Source of the DNA: Pigoraptor vietnamica
Taxonomy: Eukaryota > Opisthokonta > Filasterea
Length of the DNA: 64,000 bases
Direction: 5' to 3'
NCBI GenBank assembly: GCA_943704525.1
Contig: CALSCQ010000225.1
Span: 24,274-88,273, forward strand
The notes beneath the pieces are model-generated. The model had not been told where the DNA came from, searched no databases, and saw only the letters and a list, made by a program, of their open reading frames with translations. This document shows, in pieces, positions 27,300-38,653 of the stretch (the stretch's first letter is position 1; each line of letters starts with the position of its first letter). Both the position numbers and the translations under genes were made by a program.

Positions 27300-27793
27300 T
27301 TATCGCCTGCTGCCAATTGCGAACCTGACGAATATACTGTTGGACGTGTTGTATTGACAACTTATCACACAACGCCACAACACCACACGCGCCGCACGTG
27401 CACGTGCACTCGCACACAGCACACGGTGCTACCTTGGCGTTTTGCTTGATATAGTAGTCGGCCGTGCGACGCCACCAAAGTTACACCTGTTACATCTGCT
27501 CCATTTGATTTCACTATTTCATTCCTCGGCCGACCGACCGGCGACGGCGTTGAAGGATGCATGCGGGATAACGCAGAAAGAGAGGAAACGCAACGCACGC
27601 GACGCGTCTATACATTGCAGAAGAGACTTCGCGGCCATTTAAATACTGGCATCGACGAAAACACACACAAAAAGTGAATGTGGTTAGTAGCCACTCACAA
27701 AGTGCAAGCTTTTCACAAGCTGCACGATGTGTGAGGCCCACAAAAGAAATGTCGGACGGATCCGCGCGCCCTTATCGCGACGGTCACGGCGAC
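27300..27793. other. Convergent 3' spacer with flank homology to the F-box array
   Basis: It lies between F-box/LRR copy 3 (+) and the forkhead gene (−). The first 250 nt resemble the 3' flank of copy 1. A segment near 27570–27610 resembles sequence upstream of copy 1 (near 21804–21835). No gene was recognised. Confidence 0.5.
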
Positions 27794-29798
27794 TCAGTAC
27801 TGAAGGGACAGATCGTGCTGGTCCCACTGCCCGGCAAGCGCGTTCTCGGTAATGCCGCAGTGGGCGAACGTCGAGATGAGCGTGCCGTCGAGCGATGCGC
27901 TCAGGAACGCGCCCGGGTGCGCCACGTGCGCGAGGTCGACGCCGTCCTTCGTGATCGCGTCCATCAGGTGGTCGGGAACGGCGTCCTCGACGTCCAAGTC
28001 CTTCAGGAACTCTTGCGAGAGGAACTCGTCGCCCGTGGGATCGCCGAGGTGTGGCAGTTCGTGGCCACCCATTCCCATCGCGACATCGCACGCGTCCACG
28101 ACGTGGTCGAGGTCCGGTGGCGTCGCAATGTCCACGTCGCCGTCGAGTGAGAAGAAGGGCGGGTCGCATACGGCAAAGGACACGACCGCGCACGAGCCGA
28201 GGCCGTCGGCGGATCCCTTGGTCGCGGCGGAGGACTTGCGCGAGACGGGGCTCATGTCGACGCCGATGAATGGCATGCACTTGTTGAGATTGCGCACGTT
28301 CTTGAGGTTCACGGAGCCCGTCGTGTGCCGCCGCGTGTGCTTCTTCTTGATTGGCGAGCGAGAGCCCGTCTGGACGGGGGCGTTGCTGGACGTCGTTCCC
28401 CTGTGCTTGGCGATGGCCTGGTTGATGACGCGCTCGTACGACGGGTCGATCGTCCAGTGCGAAAACTTTGCCGAGTCTTCCGACACGCGCTTGAAGCACT
28501 TGTTGAGGGAGAGGTTGTGCCGCACAGAGTTCTGCGAAGAAGGGATGAAGAGAGGACGGGCGTAAGTGCGCGCGCAAAAACGCTCAATTGCTGTATGCGT
28601 ACGTGCGTGCGTGTATGCGTGCACGCGTGTGAGGAGAGAGTGAGGGCGAGTGCATGTGAATTATTACCTTCCATGCGCACGTGGTCTCGCGGTAGTAAGG
28701 GAATGCGTCCTGAATCCACTCGTAAATCTCGCTGACCGTCAGCTTCTTGCTTGCGCTGCTATTGATCGCCAGCGCAATGAGGCACGCAAACGAGTACGGC
28801 GGCTTCGCATTGCTGTCCCCGCTCGCGTCGCTGCTGGTGTCAGACAGGCCCAGCACGCTCTCGAGCAGCGCACGGTCCTCGTCGCTCGACTCCGCCTCCG
28901 AAGAATCCGTCTTCATGGTCCGCCGCTTGCGCTTGGGCGTTGTCGCGGTGCTCTTCGTCGACGTGGCAGTGTCGTTCGGTGGCGAGACAACCTCCTTGAT
29001 CGTGGCCGTGGACGGCGTCTTCGAGCCACGCCGGCGTGTGGGCGTCGCAGGCGCTGCGTTGTCCGATTCCGTACCCGCGGGTGCCGAGCTCTGCCGACGG
29101 GGTGTGCGGCGGCGAGAGGGGGTCGCCGTGCTCGCCTTCGTTTCCGCTTGCGACTGCGATTCGCCGACCATTCCGCCGGTCGAGTCTTGCCGCTCGAGTG
29201 TGGGCAGCAGCTTGGGCACTGCGGACGAGAGCGGCGCCGTCCCCGCGCTGAACGACAGCGACCTCTTCGGTAAGGCAGGCGACGCGAACCGCTTGGGACT
29301 CGCAAGAGGGACTTGAACACGTGCGGCGGCCATGAGCGGCGTACCTGGCATGCTCGCACTGCCCGCCTGCGTGGCCATGGGCGAGAGCGCGGGGGAGAGG
29401 GGCGGCGGGAGCATGGGGTTGGGCACAGCGTTCTCGTCGCCCTCGATCGAGCTGAGGGGCATCGTCATCGACGAGAGCCAGCTGAGGCTCGTGAGTTCGT
29501 CGTTGTGCGCGTCGGATGTCGCGGGCGCGGAACTTCCGCTCGCGTTGCTGTCGGGAGTGCCCGGGTCCGACTTGCCCGAGCTCATGTGGGAGGCGGGGCT
29601 CGAACTTCCGTCCCCCCGGTGGGACATGATGTAGACCTTGAGAGACGCATACTCGTCGGCAAAGTGAGGAGTACCGACGGCGGAAGCCAGTCGCTCGAAG
29701 CCGAGACGGACGGTGATGTCGCCTCGGAGGCCGTGTTGGCTGGCGATGCGCCCCAGCAGCTCGAGCTGGAGCTGATCGCCGCGCCCTCCCCGGTTCAT
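27794..29798 (-). CDS. Forkhead (FOX) transcription factor
   Basis: Two exons, 28668–29798 and 27794–28531, give 622 residues. The winged-helix DNA-binding domain spans about residues 330–430: [38 protein letters not shown], then across the splice [20 protein letters not shown], then FSHWTIDP. The recognition helix keeps the Asn and His that contact bases. The intron (28532–28667) splits the domain just before the recognition helix. The N-terminal 320 residues are Ser/Thr/Pro/Ala-rich with basic patches ([22 protein letters not shown]) that could be nuclear signals. The C-terminal part is acidic and may be activating. Clusters of CCAAT boxes lie about 510 nt upstream. The ATG at 29798 starts [10 protein letters not shown]; the family is certain, the subclass is not. 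Confidence 0.92.
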
Positions 29799-30585
29799 TC
29801 TCTACGTCAGGGCGCGATGCCCCAACCGAATGGGCACCGCTGGACGAGTATGTTCGCGGGTGTCTAAAGTGTCGCAGAATAGAGTGCACTCTTCAACAAG
29901 TCAGCGAAATGTAGCCGGCCGATTGCGGGAGCGTGCAGGGATAGCAGCAGGCATTCCGCCCGTAAATCTCTGATTGCAAAGCGCATGCGCGCTTGTTCAA
30001 GCGAAGATGCGCCACCAAACGGAAGTGTGTGGCTGAGTATTGCGTCGTGGGAGGTACGCAGCGGAGGCCTGTGTGGGTGGCCATTGGGCCAGTATGGGCC
30101 ACGCTGCGTGTGTGACGATCCTCAGGAATGTAGTTGACAGCAAATCACCAAGGCGAAAAGTAGATTTTGGGTCCATACACAATTTTAATTCATATTAGTT
30201 CCCTTTGTTTATCGAATTGTATTTATGATTGGAGATGTTGCTCGTAAAGTAGATTTATTTTGGTTTCCAAGGAAAAATTCCTAAACAAAAACGGCTCGCG
30301 CATTCTGATTGGTTCCCTCTCTTTATTGGCGCGTTCTGATTGGCGCGTTTGCACTGTTCACATTCCGATACACACACTTTGATTACGTAGGCACTCTTTT
30401 TGGGCTTTCAAAGTGTGGCGAGGAATAGGCAACGCACAGACCAGTACCCCTGAGCACGCACAACGAGAGTCTGAACAGCGCTGGAAACATGCACGCGTTC
30501 TCCTCTTTCTTTAAAATAATATAGATGCGTCGGGTATTGGCCGATAGATAGAAATACATAGGGTACCTCGAAATGGCACAATAAG
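29799..30585. promoter_or_regulatory. Upstream region of the forkhead gene
   Basis: About 790 nt between the forkhead start and the GT14 gene stop, both on the − strand. It contains three CCAAT boxes and an AT-rich stretch at about 30175–30290. No coding region was recognised. Confidence 0.5.
30308..30343 (-). promoter_or_regulatory. Cluster of three CCAAT boxes
   Basis: ATTGG (CCAAT on the − strand) occurs at 30308–30312, 30325–30329 and 30339–30343. Two of them share the longer context TTCTGATTGG. They sit about 510–545 nt upstream of the forkhead ATG and are oriented toward it. CCAAT boxes bind NF-Y in many eukaryotes; binding here is inferred. Confidence 0.45.
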
Positions 30586-31902
30586 TTATCCATCGAGTAC
30601 GTCGTCTATGCAGTCGAGGACGAGAGAGTCCGCGCGTGGATCGAATTTGTTCGCGAAGAGAAAGCCGGACGACAGCATCTCGTTGAGATCCGCGATTCCG
30701 AGAATGCAAATCTCGTGCTGGATGGCACCTGCGGGTTTTGAAAGTTCTCAGCACACACCCTCTTTCTCCATGCGGGCAAACGATCACTCACCATAACACT
30801 TGACACCGCTCCTGCGTGGGAAAGATAGGAGTAAGCGCTTGAATGAAAGCGGAGAGCTCACAAGGCACTCACCGCTTCTGCCACTTTATGAACTTTGCGC
30901 GCCAATTGTAAGGTCGATTAAACTGCCACCAGCCATCTTGTGCCGCGAGCGTCGCCCAGTACAGTTCGTCAGGGCTGTACGTCGTCCTAACACAACAAGA
31001 ACACACGCATACAAGTGTAAGATTTACGTCGTCCTAACGCATCGAGAGCACACACACCCATGGGCACACGCACAGTGGCGGAACGATGTAGCCCTGATCC
31101 AAACAAAGCCCACCTGCAAAATGTGCGCAGAGCGACGACCTGAGCGCCATCTCCGACGGCCGCCCTCACAAACGCACGGCTAAACACGTTGTATGCCGAG
31201 CCATGCTTCATGGTGAACGGCGGCGTTGCCATTTGTCCCGTCCACGCGACCTGTCCATCGGCCTCACGGAACACCTTTTGAAATCTGGTGTGCCGCGCAT
31301 GGCAAACAAAGAGAAGAGGGGTGGCGAGAAGAGTCGCCAATTAGTCCAAACCATCGCGTGAAATCGGCGAGCATTACTGTCGTGACGACACCCACCTCCA
31401 ATCGAGGTTCGGCGAGTTGAAGCTGGAGACTGAGCTCATGTTGCCCAGTGCGTCCAAGTGGCGGCGAATTCCATCTTGGGCCATGATGGGGTACTCGAGC
31501 CCGCTCAGGTTGATCACGTGCGTCCAATCGGAGTGTGTCGCAAGCAGCCTGTGGCGGGTGGGGAGACACAGAGAAGCGTCAGCGACAACAACGTGAAGAG
31601 GAGCCGTAAAAGCACGAACAGAAATATCTTCCTCCGCTTTGCACGCACTCGCGCGGCGGGGACTCACTCTCTCATGCACGCGATGTCGGCGTCGAGGCGA
31701 GAGTACCCGGCGTAAGTAATGCGCGCCCTGTGCGAGCAAATGCGCACGTGACTTTCGCCGAAGCAGCGCGCCAGCTCTGACACAGTCGCAAAGAGGCTTT
31801 GCGTCGCGTTGGCGTCGACATGAATAAGCACAATAACTTTTGGTCTCTGCAAAGCATAGAGCGTTACAGTAATAGCACAACGCGCTACGTAGGCGCGCGC
31901 GC

Positions 31903-31992
<90 letters not shown>

Positions 31993-33297
31993 TGCGTATG
32001 TGTGTGTGTGTGTGCGATGAACATTGCACACCCACCACAATCGCGCTCAGCAAGCGGGCCAAGTGAGACACGTCGCGGTGCATCGTCACCAAATAGGCTG
32101 TCGCGGGAGCACGAGAGGCGGCCCCTGTTGCCACCGCATGGCCATTCGGAGGGCGGCGAAGACGAAAGGCGTCGCACCCTTTGGACGCCTGGTGCAGGTT
32201 TAAACAGACGCATGAGTTAGAGAGAGGCCTGCACACCGGTGAATAAAGGACGCCGACCAGCGGACCACGGGCGAAAAAACGCACTGTAGAGGAGTCGCTA
32301 AGAAACGGGGGCTCACCACAAGCTCCGCGAGCCTGTCGTCGCCGACATAACGCTGGGCGCGCACAGAGGGATCGAGTGCGGCAAGGGCATTGCGTGCGCG
32401 AAGGAGGACGTCCTGCGTCGCATTCTGCGCAAGCCAGTTCGACTCAGATAGAGACGCGTGCATGTCTTAATGCAATGCGCGCGTGTCAGTAATGTGCCAG
32501 GCACGTTGGGAGAGTGAAGCCGCATGCAACCGCACCGCCGAATTCACGACAATCTCCCGTGAAGAAACGTGCCTTGTGGCCGTGTTGAAAGAGTGTGTGC
32601 GAAGAAGAGAAACACATTCACTCGCCTTCAGAAAGGCAGGGCAGGTGCCCTCCCACAGGCTGCTTGTGCGCAACTCGTCCACGAAGTCAATTTCGCACGT
32701 TTCTCCTGTTAAAAATGTAAAGAGAATGAGAGGTGATGTTGCGCCCTTTGCGGTTGGTTCCGTCCGCGACCCACCTCCGTATCCCCCTGCGCACCGCTGG
32801 CAGCCCGAGCGTACGTCCCTATTCCCCAAGCATTCCGTGCAATTCGCCCCTTGCCACCAGCCGTGAAGATCGTTCGCGAAGCACACGCACGAATGTGGCG
32901 ATGGCGCAGTTCGTTCGTCCGAAAGGTCATTCGTGACGACGGACGCACGATCGCCCGACCCACCAACGCATACGCCGTGTCCAGAGCAAGCGTCGCACGG
33001 AATGGGTCCTCGCGGTCCCTTACGTCCGGAGGAAATTCGCTGGCGAAGGCGCCACTGGTCATTGATGTAGTTCGGAGATTGGCTGCGCCAAGTGGATGCG
33101 GCCGGCTCCTTCTCGACGGGGAACGTTACGTGCCGGTTAACAGCGCCACCGCGAAGAGAGATTAATGAGAGCACACTGTGTTCCAAAGGGTCGCTATCGC
33201 TGCCTGCGGACGACTGGTGCATCCAGTTTGCGAAAAGCGCAGCGACGACAAGCGCGCAGAAGATAGTGAGAACAGCGACACGTATAAGGATGCGCAT
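30586..33297 (-). CDS. GT14 (Core-2/I-branching/xylosyltransferase-type) glycosyltransferase, type II membrane protein
   Basis: Ten exons, 32775–33297, 32622–32705, 32317–32465, 32036–32188, 31668–31846, 31396–31548, 31114–31284, 30873–30986, 30792–30811 and 30586–30728, give about 562 residues. Starting at ATG 33297, a signal-anchor (ILIRVAVLTIFCALVVAALF) places the enzyme in the ER/Golgi lumen. An EGF-like Cys-rich stretch follows (CDACSGHGVCVGG, later CTECL, CQRCAGGYGG). The GT14 domain shows AYLVTMHRDV, KVIVLIHVDANA, DWTHVINLSGLEYPIMA, a SFNSPNLDWR segment, TYSPDELYWATLAAQDGWW and HEICILGIADLNEML then FANKFDP. The family transfers GlcNAc, Xyl or GlcA to glycans; the acceptor here is unknown. 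Exon 9 is only 20 nt. The exon 2/3 junction (32622 to 32465) is the least certain. Confidence 0.87.
31903..32016. repeat. GT microsatellite in GT14 intron 4
   Basis: Pure GT from about 31904 to 31988, then interrupted to 32016, within the intron at 31847–32035. It reads CA on the gene's sense strand, the opposite orientation to most of the other long intronic tracts here. Confidence 0.95.
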
Positions 33298-33537
33298 TGT
33301 GTCACAAGAGCGCCCCACCGGGCAACCCGGTCCCCTTCGGCGGGCACATCAAAAGGGTGCTTTGCATGGGTATGTTTTCGTGTGCCGGCGCGACTGACAC
33401 TGCGATTCGGCGACCGGACCTTACGAACGGACCATGTCACCTTGAAGATGTCCTACTTTCCAATTGCTTCCTGACAGCGGCGCCAATGCCCACCAAAATG
33501 CCAAACGCACGTTCATTTCGGTACCACCCCAAGCGCG

Positions 33538-36500
33538 TTACATCTTGCTCTTCTGCTTGAAGATCGTCTCGAGCTTCTGGCTGAGCATGATGTTGCCGGC
33601 CACCTTAAGCTTGCCCGACATGAACGCCTTCTGCGGGTTCAGCTTGCCCTCCACGAGCTGAACGTAATCGTCGTCCGAGATCGTGATCGTGCAGTCCGCC
33701 TTCGGCTGCGCGGGGCCCTTCGCCACCGAGCCGCCGCCGTTCTTGAGATCGACAGCTGTTTGACGAGTAAGGTTTAAATGTCGCGCACTCGGAACAACCC
33801 TACACAAAAAGAGATGCAAGTACGANNNNNNNNNNNNNNNNNNNNNNNNNNNNNNNNNNNNNNNNNNNNNNNNNNNNNNNNNNNNNNNNNNNNNNNNNNN
33901 NNNNNNNNNNNNNNNNNNNNNNNNGCGGGGCCCTTCGCCACCGAGCCGCCGCCGTTCTTGAGATCGACAGCTGTTTGACGAGTAAGGTTTAAATGTCGCG
34001 CACTCGGAACAACCCTACACAAAAAGAGATGCAAGTACGACACCCACTCCACTGCCCGGCCTGCTTGCCGTCCTTCGTAATGTTGAACTGGAAGATCGCC
34101 TTGACCTTCTGCACGAGGTCCGGCGACGCAGACACGCGCTTGCCAATCTCAGCGAAGATCGCCTCCGACTTCAGGCTCGACGCCGCGGGCGCCGCAGGAG
34201 CCGCAGCAGCGCCAGCCTTCGGCACCGTCGCGCCCGCCGCCTTCGCCTTGAAGATCGTCTCGAGCTTCTGGCTGAGCATGATGTTGCCGGCCACCTTCAG
34301 CTTGCCCGACATGAACGCCTTCTGCGGGTTCAGCTTGCCCTCCACGAGCTGAACGAAGTCACCGTCCGAGATCGTGATCGTGCAGTCCGCCTTCGGCTGC
34401 GCGGGGCCCTGCTTGAGCGACCCCTTGCCGTTCTTAAGATCGACGGCTGTGGCAGACCACAAGCACGGATTAGCGACAACTCGAACAGTCGTATTTCAAT
34501 GGCCATACGCCTGCTTGCTACTCACTCCACTGAGCGGCCTGCTTCCCGTCCTTCGTGATGTTGAACTGGAACACGGCCTTGACCTTCTGCACGAGGTCCG
34601 CGGCCTCGTCAATGCGCCGACCAATCTCCTCAAACACGATGTCAGACGCAAGGCCACCGGCCGCCTTCGCCGTCGACACGCCCTTCTTGTCCTTGAAGAT
34701 CGTCTCGAGCTTCTGGCTGAGCATGATGTTGCCGGCCACCTTAAGCTTGCCCGACATGAACGCCTTCTGCGGGTTCAGCTTGCCCTCCACGAGCTGAACG
34801 TAGTCGTCGTCCGAAATCGTGATCGTGCAGTCCGCCTTCGGCTGTGCGGGGCCCTTCGCCACCGAGCCGCCGCCGTTCTTGAGATCGACAGCTGTTTGAC
34901 GAGTAAGGTTTAAATGTCGCGCACTCGGAACAACCCTACACAAAAAGAGATGCAAGTACGACACCCACTCCACTGCCCGGCCTGCTTGCCGTCCTTCGTA
35001 ATGTTGAACTGGAAGATCGCCTTGACCTTCTGCACGAGGTCCGGCGACGCAGACACGCGCTTGCCGATCTCGGCGAAGATCGCCTCCGACTTCAGGCTCG
35101 ACGCCGCGGGCGCCGCGGGCGCCGCAGCAGCGCCAGCCTTCGGCACCGTCGCGCCCGCCGCCTTCGCCTTGAAGATCGTCTCGAGCTTCTGGCTGAGCAT
35201 GATGTTGCCGGCCACCTTCAGCTTGCCCGACATGAACGCCTTCTGCGGGTTCAGCTTGCCCTCCACGAGCTGAATGAAATCGCCGTCCGAAATCGTGATC
35301 GTGCAGTCCGCCTTCGGCTGCGCGGGGCCCTGCTTGAGCGACCCCTTGCCGTTCTTGAGATCGACGGCTGCGTAACAAACACGCGCAGGTCAGCACACGG
35401 TAACGGTTTGCAGACATAGGTAACACCCAGAAGCTGCGCGCTACTCACTCCACTGGGCGGCCTGCTTGCCGTCCTTCGTGATGTTGAACTGGAACACGGC
35501 CTTGACCTTCTGCACGAGGTCCGCGGCCTCGTCAATGCGCCGACCAATCTCCGCAAACACGGCGTCAGACGCCAGACCGCCCGACACGCGCGCGGGGCAA
35601 GGGCCAGACGACGACGGGCAGAGGTCAACGTAGCCACCGGTGAGGACGATCTCGTTGCGTTCAACGACCTACAGAAAAGGCATCACCGCCCGTTAAAACT
35701 TTGGGAGCTTTGGGATCGCCGGCCACACACAAACAATTGCGGCAGAGTACCTTGCTCTGGAACTGAATGCGGTGAGGGCCAACGCGCCACATTTCCGTCT
35801 GAATCGTCTCTCCGGGAATCACGGGCTTGGCGAAGCGAACCTGCGCAATCCCAAAATGAGACTCGCGCGCACACGTTGATCGAAACTCGACCAAAATTAG
35901 TCTCTCTGCGCCACACACCTTGATCGCGCGGAAGGCGTTCGTGTCGTTGTTAGCAAAGTGGCGGAGCACGTGACGGCCGGCATAGCCAAACGAGCACAGG
36001 CCGTGGAGAATCGGCGACTTGAAGCCCGCCATCGACGCCATCTCAGGGTCAATGTGGATGGGGTTGGGGTCGCCGCATAGGCGGTACAGGGCAGCCTGCG
36101 CGCGTGATCATCGTCGCACATTACCACTGGAGCGATGTTCAAAGATATGCACATCATCGGCAAAGCCTAGAATCGGCCGAAAGGCTCACGGGGCAACACT
36201 AACGACGGCTCACCTGCTTCTCGGTGGTGCGCTCGCGGGCGACAGCGTCCGGCGCACGATTCGGTGCGTTACCGAGCGACTGACCGCGCACAGCGTTGCT
36301 CGACTGACGGCCACCAAAGCCGCCCGTCCCGCGGATGAAGAGGGAGAACTGGTTCACGCAGACGGGGGCGCCACCGTCGTCCGAAGACGTCACTGCACAC
36401 CGCGAAAACACATCAGTTTGAGTCGGGACGAAGACCTTGTTGGCACACGTGCATGCTCACCGTCCATGAGGATAATGGCGCCCTTGCCGTGGCCCTTGTC

Positions 36501-38653
36501 GAGAATGTCGACAATCTTGGCCTGCGAAGTGAGGCGCCCAGACGTGGGCAGCGGACGGAGGAGCTCGAGGTACTGCTCGCCGTGGAGTAGCTGGGCAAGC
36601 GTGAACTCGAACCCTGGGAGACCGGCCATCATCTGCGACAGCGCAGCCTACGACAGAAAGGGAGGGTCAGTTTCCGTGTAGGACTGCTTTTCGACAAGGG
36701 CACATTATAGTAGTTTTGCAACGTAACAAGTGAGGGCATTACCTGTGCGGGAATCACGCCGAACGTGGGCAGCGTCGTAAAGTCGCTGTGGCCTTCGAAG
36801 AGGAACTTGAGCTCCTCCGGGTTCTCGTTCGACGCACCGATGCCGAGCGCATAGAGGATGACGTCACGCTCGCTGAACGAGAAAGTGTCCGGAGTGAACT
36901 TGTGCGCCAGCGCCTGCTTGAGGTCGACCTCCGAACCCGAAGTGCGGTTGGGCGACGCACCTACGTCCCCGATCATAAGCATTAGCGCCGCACTGCATGT
37001 CGACAACTTACGCAAGCAGAACACCCACCAGCATCGATGTTCAGAGCCGCCATGACAGTAGCCATAGACTCCTGGATGGACGTCGGGTACTCGGGGTCGC
37101 TGAAGTCCACAATCTGCTCCCAGTGGTCGCGGACGTCCTCGGGCGTAATGAACGCGCCGCCCTTCGACTTGACGAGCACGCCGCGGGTGCGCTGCCAGCG
37201 CACTGCGAGGCAATCGATAGAAAAATTGGGGACACGTACCCATGTTGTGCTCATGGCATGCACTACTCACGCTTCGAGATCCAGCCGGCGCCGAGCTCAA
37301 AGAGACCGCCGTTCTCCTCGTTCGCCTCGTGGCAGAGGTTCGCGACGAGCGGAGCGACGTACTCAGGCTTCAGCGACTGGACGAGCTCCTCGGGGAACAC
37401 CGTCTCTGTGAGGCGCGACCCAGCCACCGGCGCAATTGTGTTGCAGTGGATGTTCTGCTTGGCGCCCTCGATGGCCAGCGTGTTGCTGAGGCCAAGAAGG
37501 CCGAGCTTGGCGGCGCTGTAGTTGGCCTGGAGACAATATACACAGCATGTGAGAAGGAGATTGTGAATGGGTCGAAATGATAGGTGCACAGGCGCATGTG
37601 TCGAAGCAGATGTCTCGGCGCACCTGGCCAAAGTTGCCGTAGATGCCCGCGGCAGAGGCCGTCATGATGATGCGACCATACTTCTGCTTGAGCATGTGGG
37701 GCCAGGCAGCACGCGTAACCATGAACGAGCCGCGAAGGTGGACGCGGTGGATGATGTCTGCAAAAAAGATACGACAAGGCCGAATCAGACCACCAACAGT
37801 TACCAAAACACGCAAACATTACAGGTTGACACGGGATGCACAATGCTTGGGTTTTGTGAAAACGCACCCCAATCGGCGTCAGCGATGCGGGCGAAGGACT
37901 TGTCGCGCAGAATGCCGGCGTTGTTGATGACAATGTCCACGCGACCGAAGGCGTCGATGGCCGTCTTGACAATCTTCTCGCCGTCCTCGACCGAGTCGTA
38001 GTTCGCGACGGCCTTGCCACCGGCAGCCTGCACGGGTGAGCAAGGATGCATAAGCCAACACATGGCGTTACACGACGCGCCCACGCGAAAATTGCGAGTG
38101 CCCAAGTGGATCGCGTATTGCGGTCACAGCAAGTACAAGCAAGCGTTAACAAAACGAGACCATCCCCCGTTCACACTATCTTGGCCTCTTTCGACCGACT
38201 ATTCCATGAAGGAACATCGTATAGCAAGCAAAAAACATTAAGAAAAAAAGGGAGGCCCATTATCAACGAGCCACAACTGACACAGGACGTGTCACGTACC
38301 TTGATCTCGTCAACGACCTTATCGGCCATCGACGAGCTCTTGCCCTCGCCGCGAATGTTGCCGCCGAGGTCATTCACAACGACCGCTGCACCGCGCGACG
38401 CGAGCAGGAGGGCGTACGTGCGGCCGAGGCCTGCGCAGTTCACAGTGGTGGGTTAGACTACATGCTGCAGCATGTAAAAAACGAATGCATGGGCAGTGTA
38501 TAGTTCCGCGCCGCCCCAGCGGCTTCCTCGTCAGTGACGTGATACTACCGCACGGTGACAGACCTATTCATTAAAAGCGAGACTGCACTCACCGCCGCCA
38601 GCGCCCGTCACAATAGCGACGCGGCCATCGAAGCGGAGTTCGTCACGCGCCAT
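33538..38653 (-). CDS. HSD17B4: Peroxisomal multifunctional enzyme type 2 with tandem SCP2 domains
   Basis: Exons 1–11 are 38593–38653, 38300–38430, 37868–38027, 37624–37757, 37271–37526, 37029–37202, 36743–36960, 36461–36647, 36214–36392, 35919–36095 and 35751–35840. Then come 35449–35668, 34969–35367, 34526–34891, 34048–34446, a gap-truncated 33925–33970, and 33538–33755. Without the gap-truncated exon this gives about 1122 residues. The SDR domain ((3R)-hydroxyacyl-CoA dehydrogenase) has [21 protein letters not shown] and YSAAK. The hydratase-2 hot-dog domain has [20 protein letters not shown] then [10 protein letters not shown] with its catalytic Asp and His. Four SCP2 sterol-carrier domains (VDLKNGx[16 protein letters not shown]) follow. 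The C terminus QKSKM resembles a PTS1 signal. Metazoan MFE-2 carries only one SCP2. The role is peroxisomal beta-oxidation. Confidence 0.93.
33710..34040. repeat. 116-bp exact duplication flanking the assembly gap
   Basis: 33710–33825 and 33925–34040 read identically, from GCGGGGCCCTTCGCCACC to GATGCAAGTACGA. They lie on either side of the N run. The same sequence occurs a third time starting at about 34846. The pair could be unmerged overlapping contig ends or a true further repeat unit. Confidence 0.95.
33826..33924. other. Assembly gap (99 N)
   Basis: A run of 99 N inside the SCP2 repeat region of the multifunctional-enzyme gene, truncating one SCP2 exon (33925–33970). Its size is probably nominal. 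Confidence 0.98.
33925..35367. repeat. Tandem segmental repeat of exon pairs encoding SCP2 domains
   Basis: The unit is about 921 bp (33925 corresponds to 34846). Each unit has a 399-nt exon (34048–34446 and 34969–35367), near-identical in both copies, alternating with a ~366-nt or truncated exon. The intron tail after the 399-nt exon (containing TGTCGCGCACTCGG) is also copied. Near-identity of introns implies recent duplication or gene conversion. Confidence 0.9.

Noticed and set aside
33925-35367. Possible transposable element or LTR pair in the SCP2 region
   Set aside because: The repeats encode SCP2 domain halves with matching introns; no reverse transcriptase, transposase or target-site duplication is present.
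36595-36620. tRNA B-box-like sequence (GGGTTCGAGTTC on − strand)
   Set aside because: It lies within the MFE-2 coding exon encoding PGFEFT, with no A box or cloverleaf around it.
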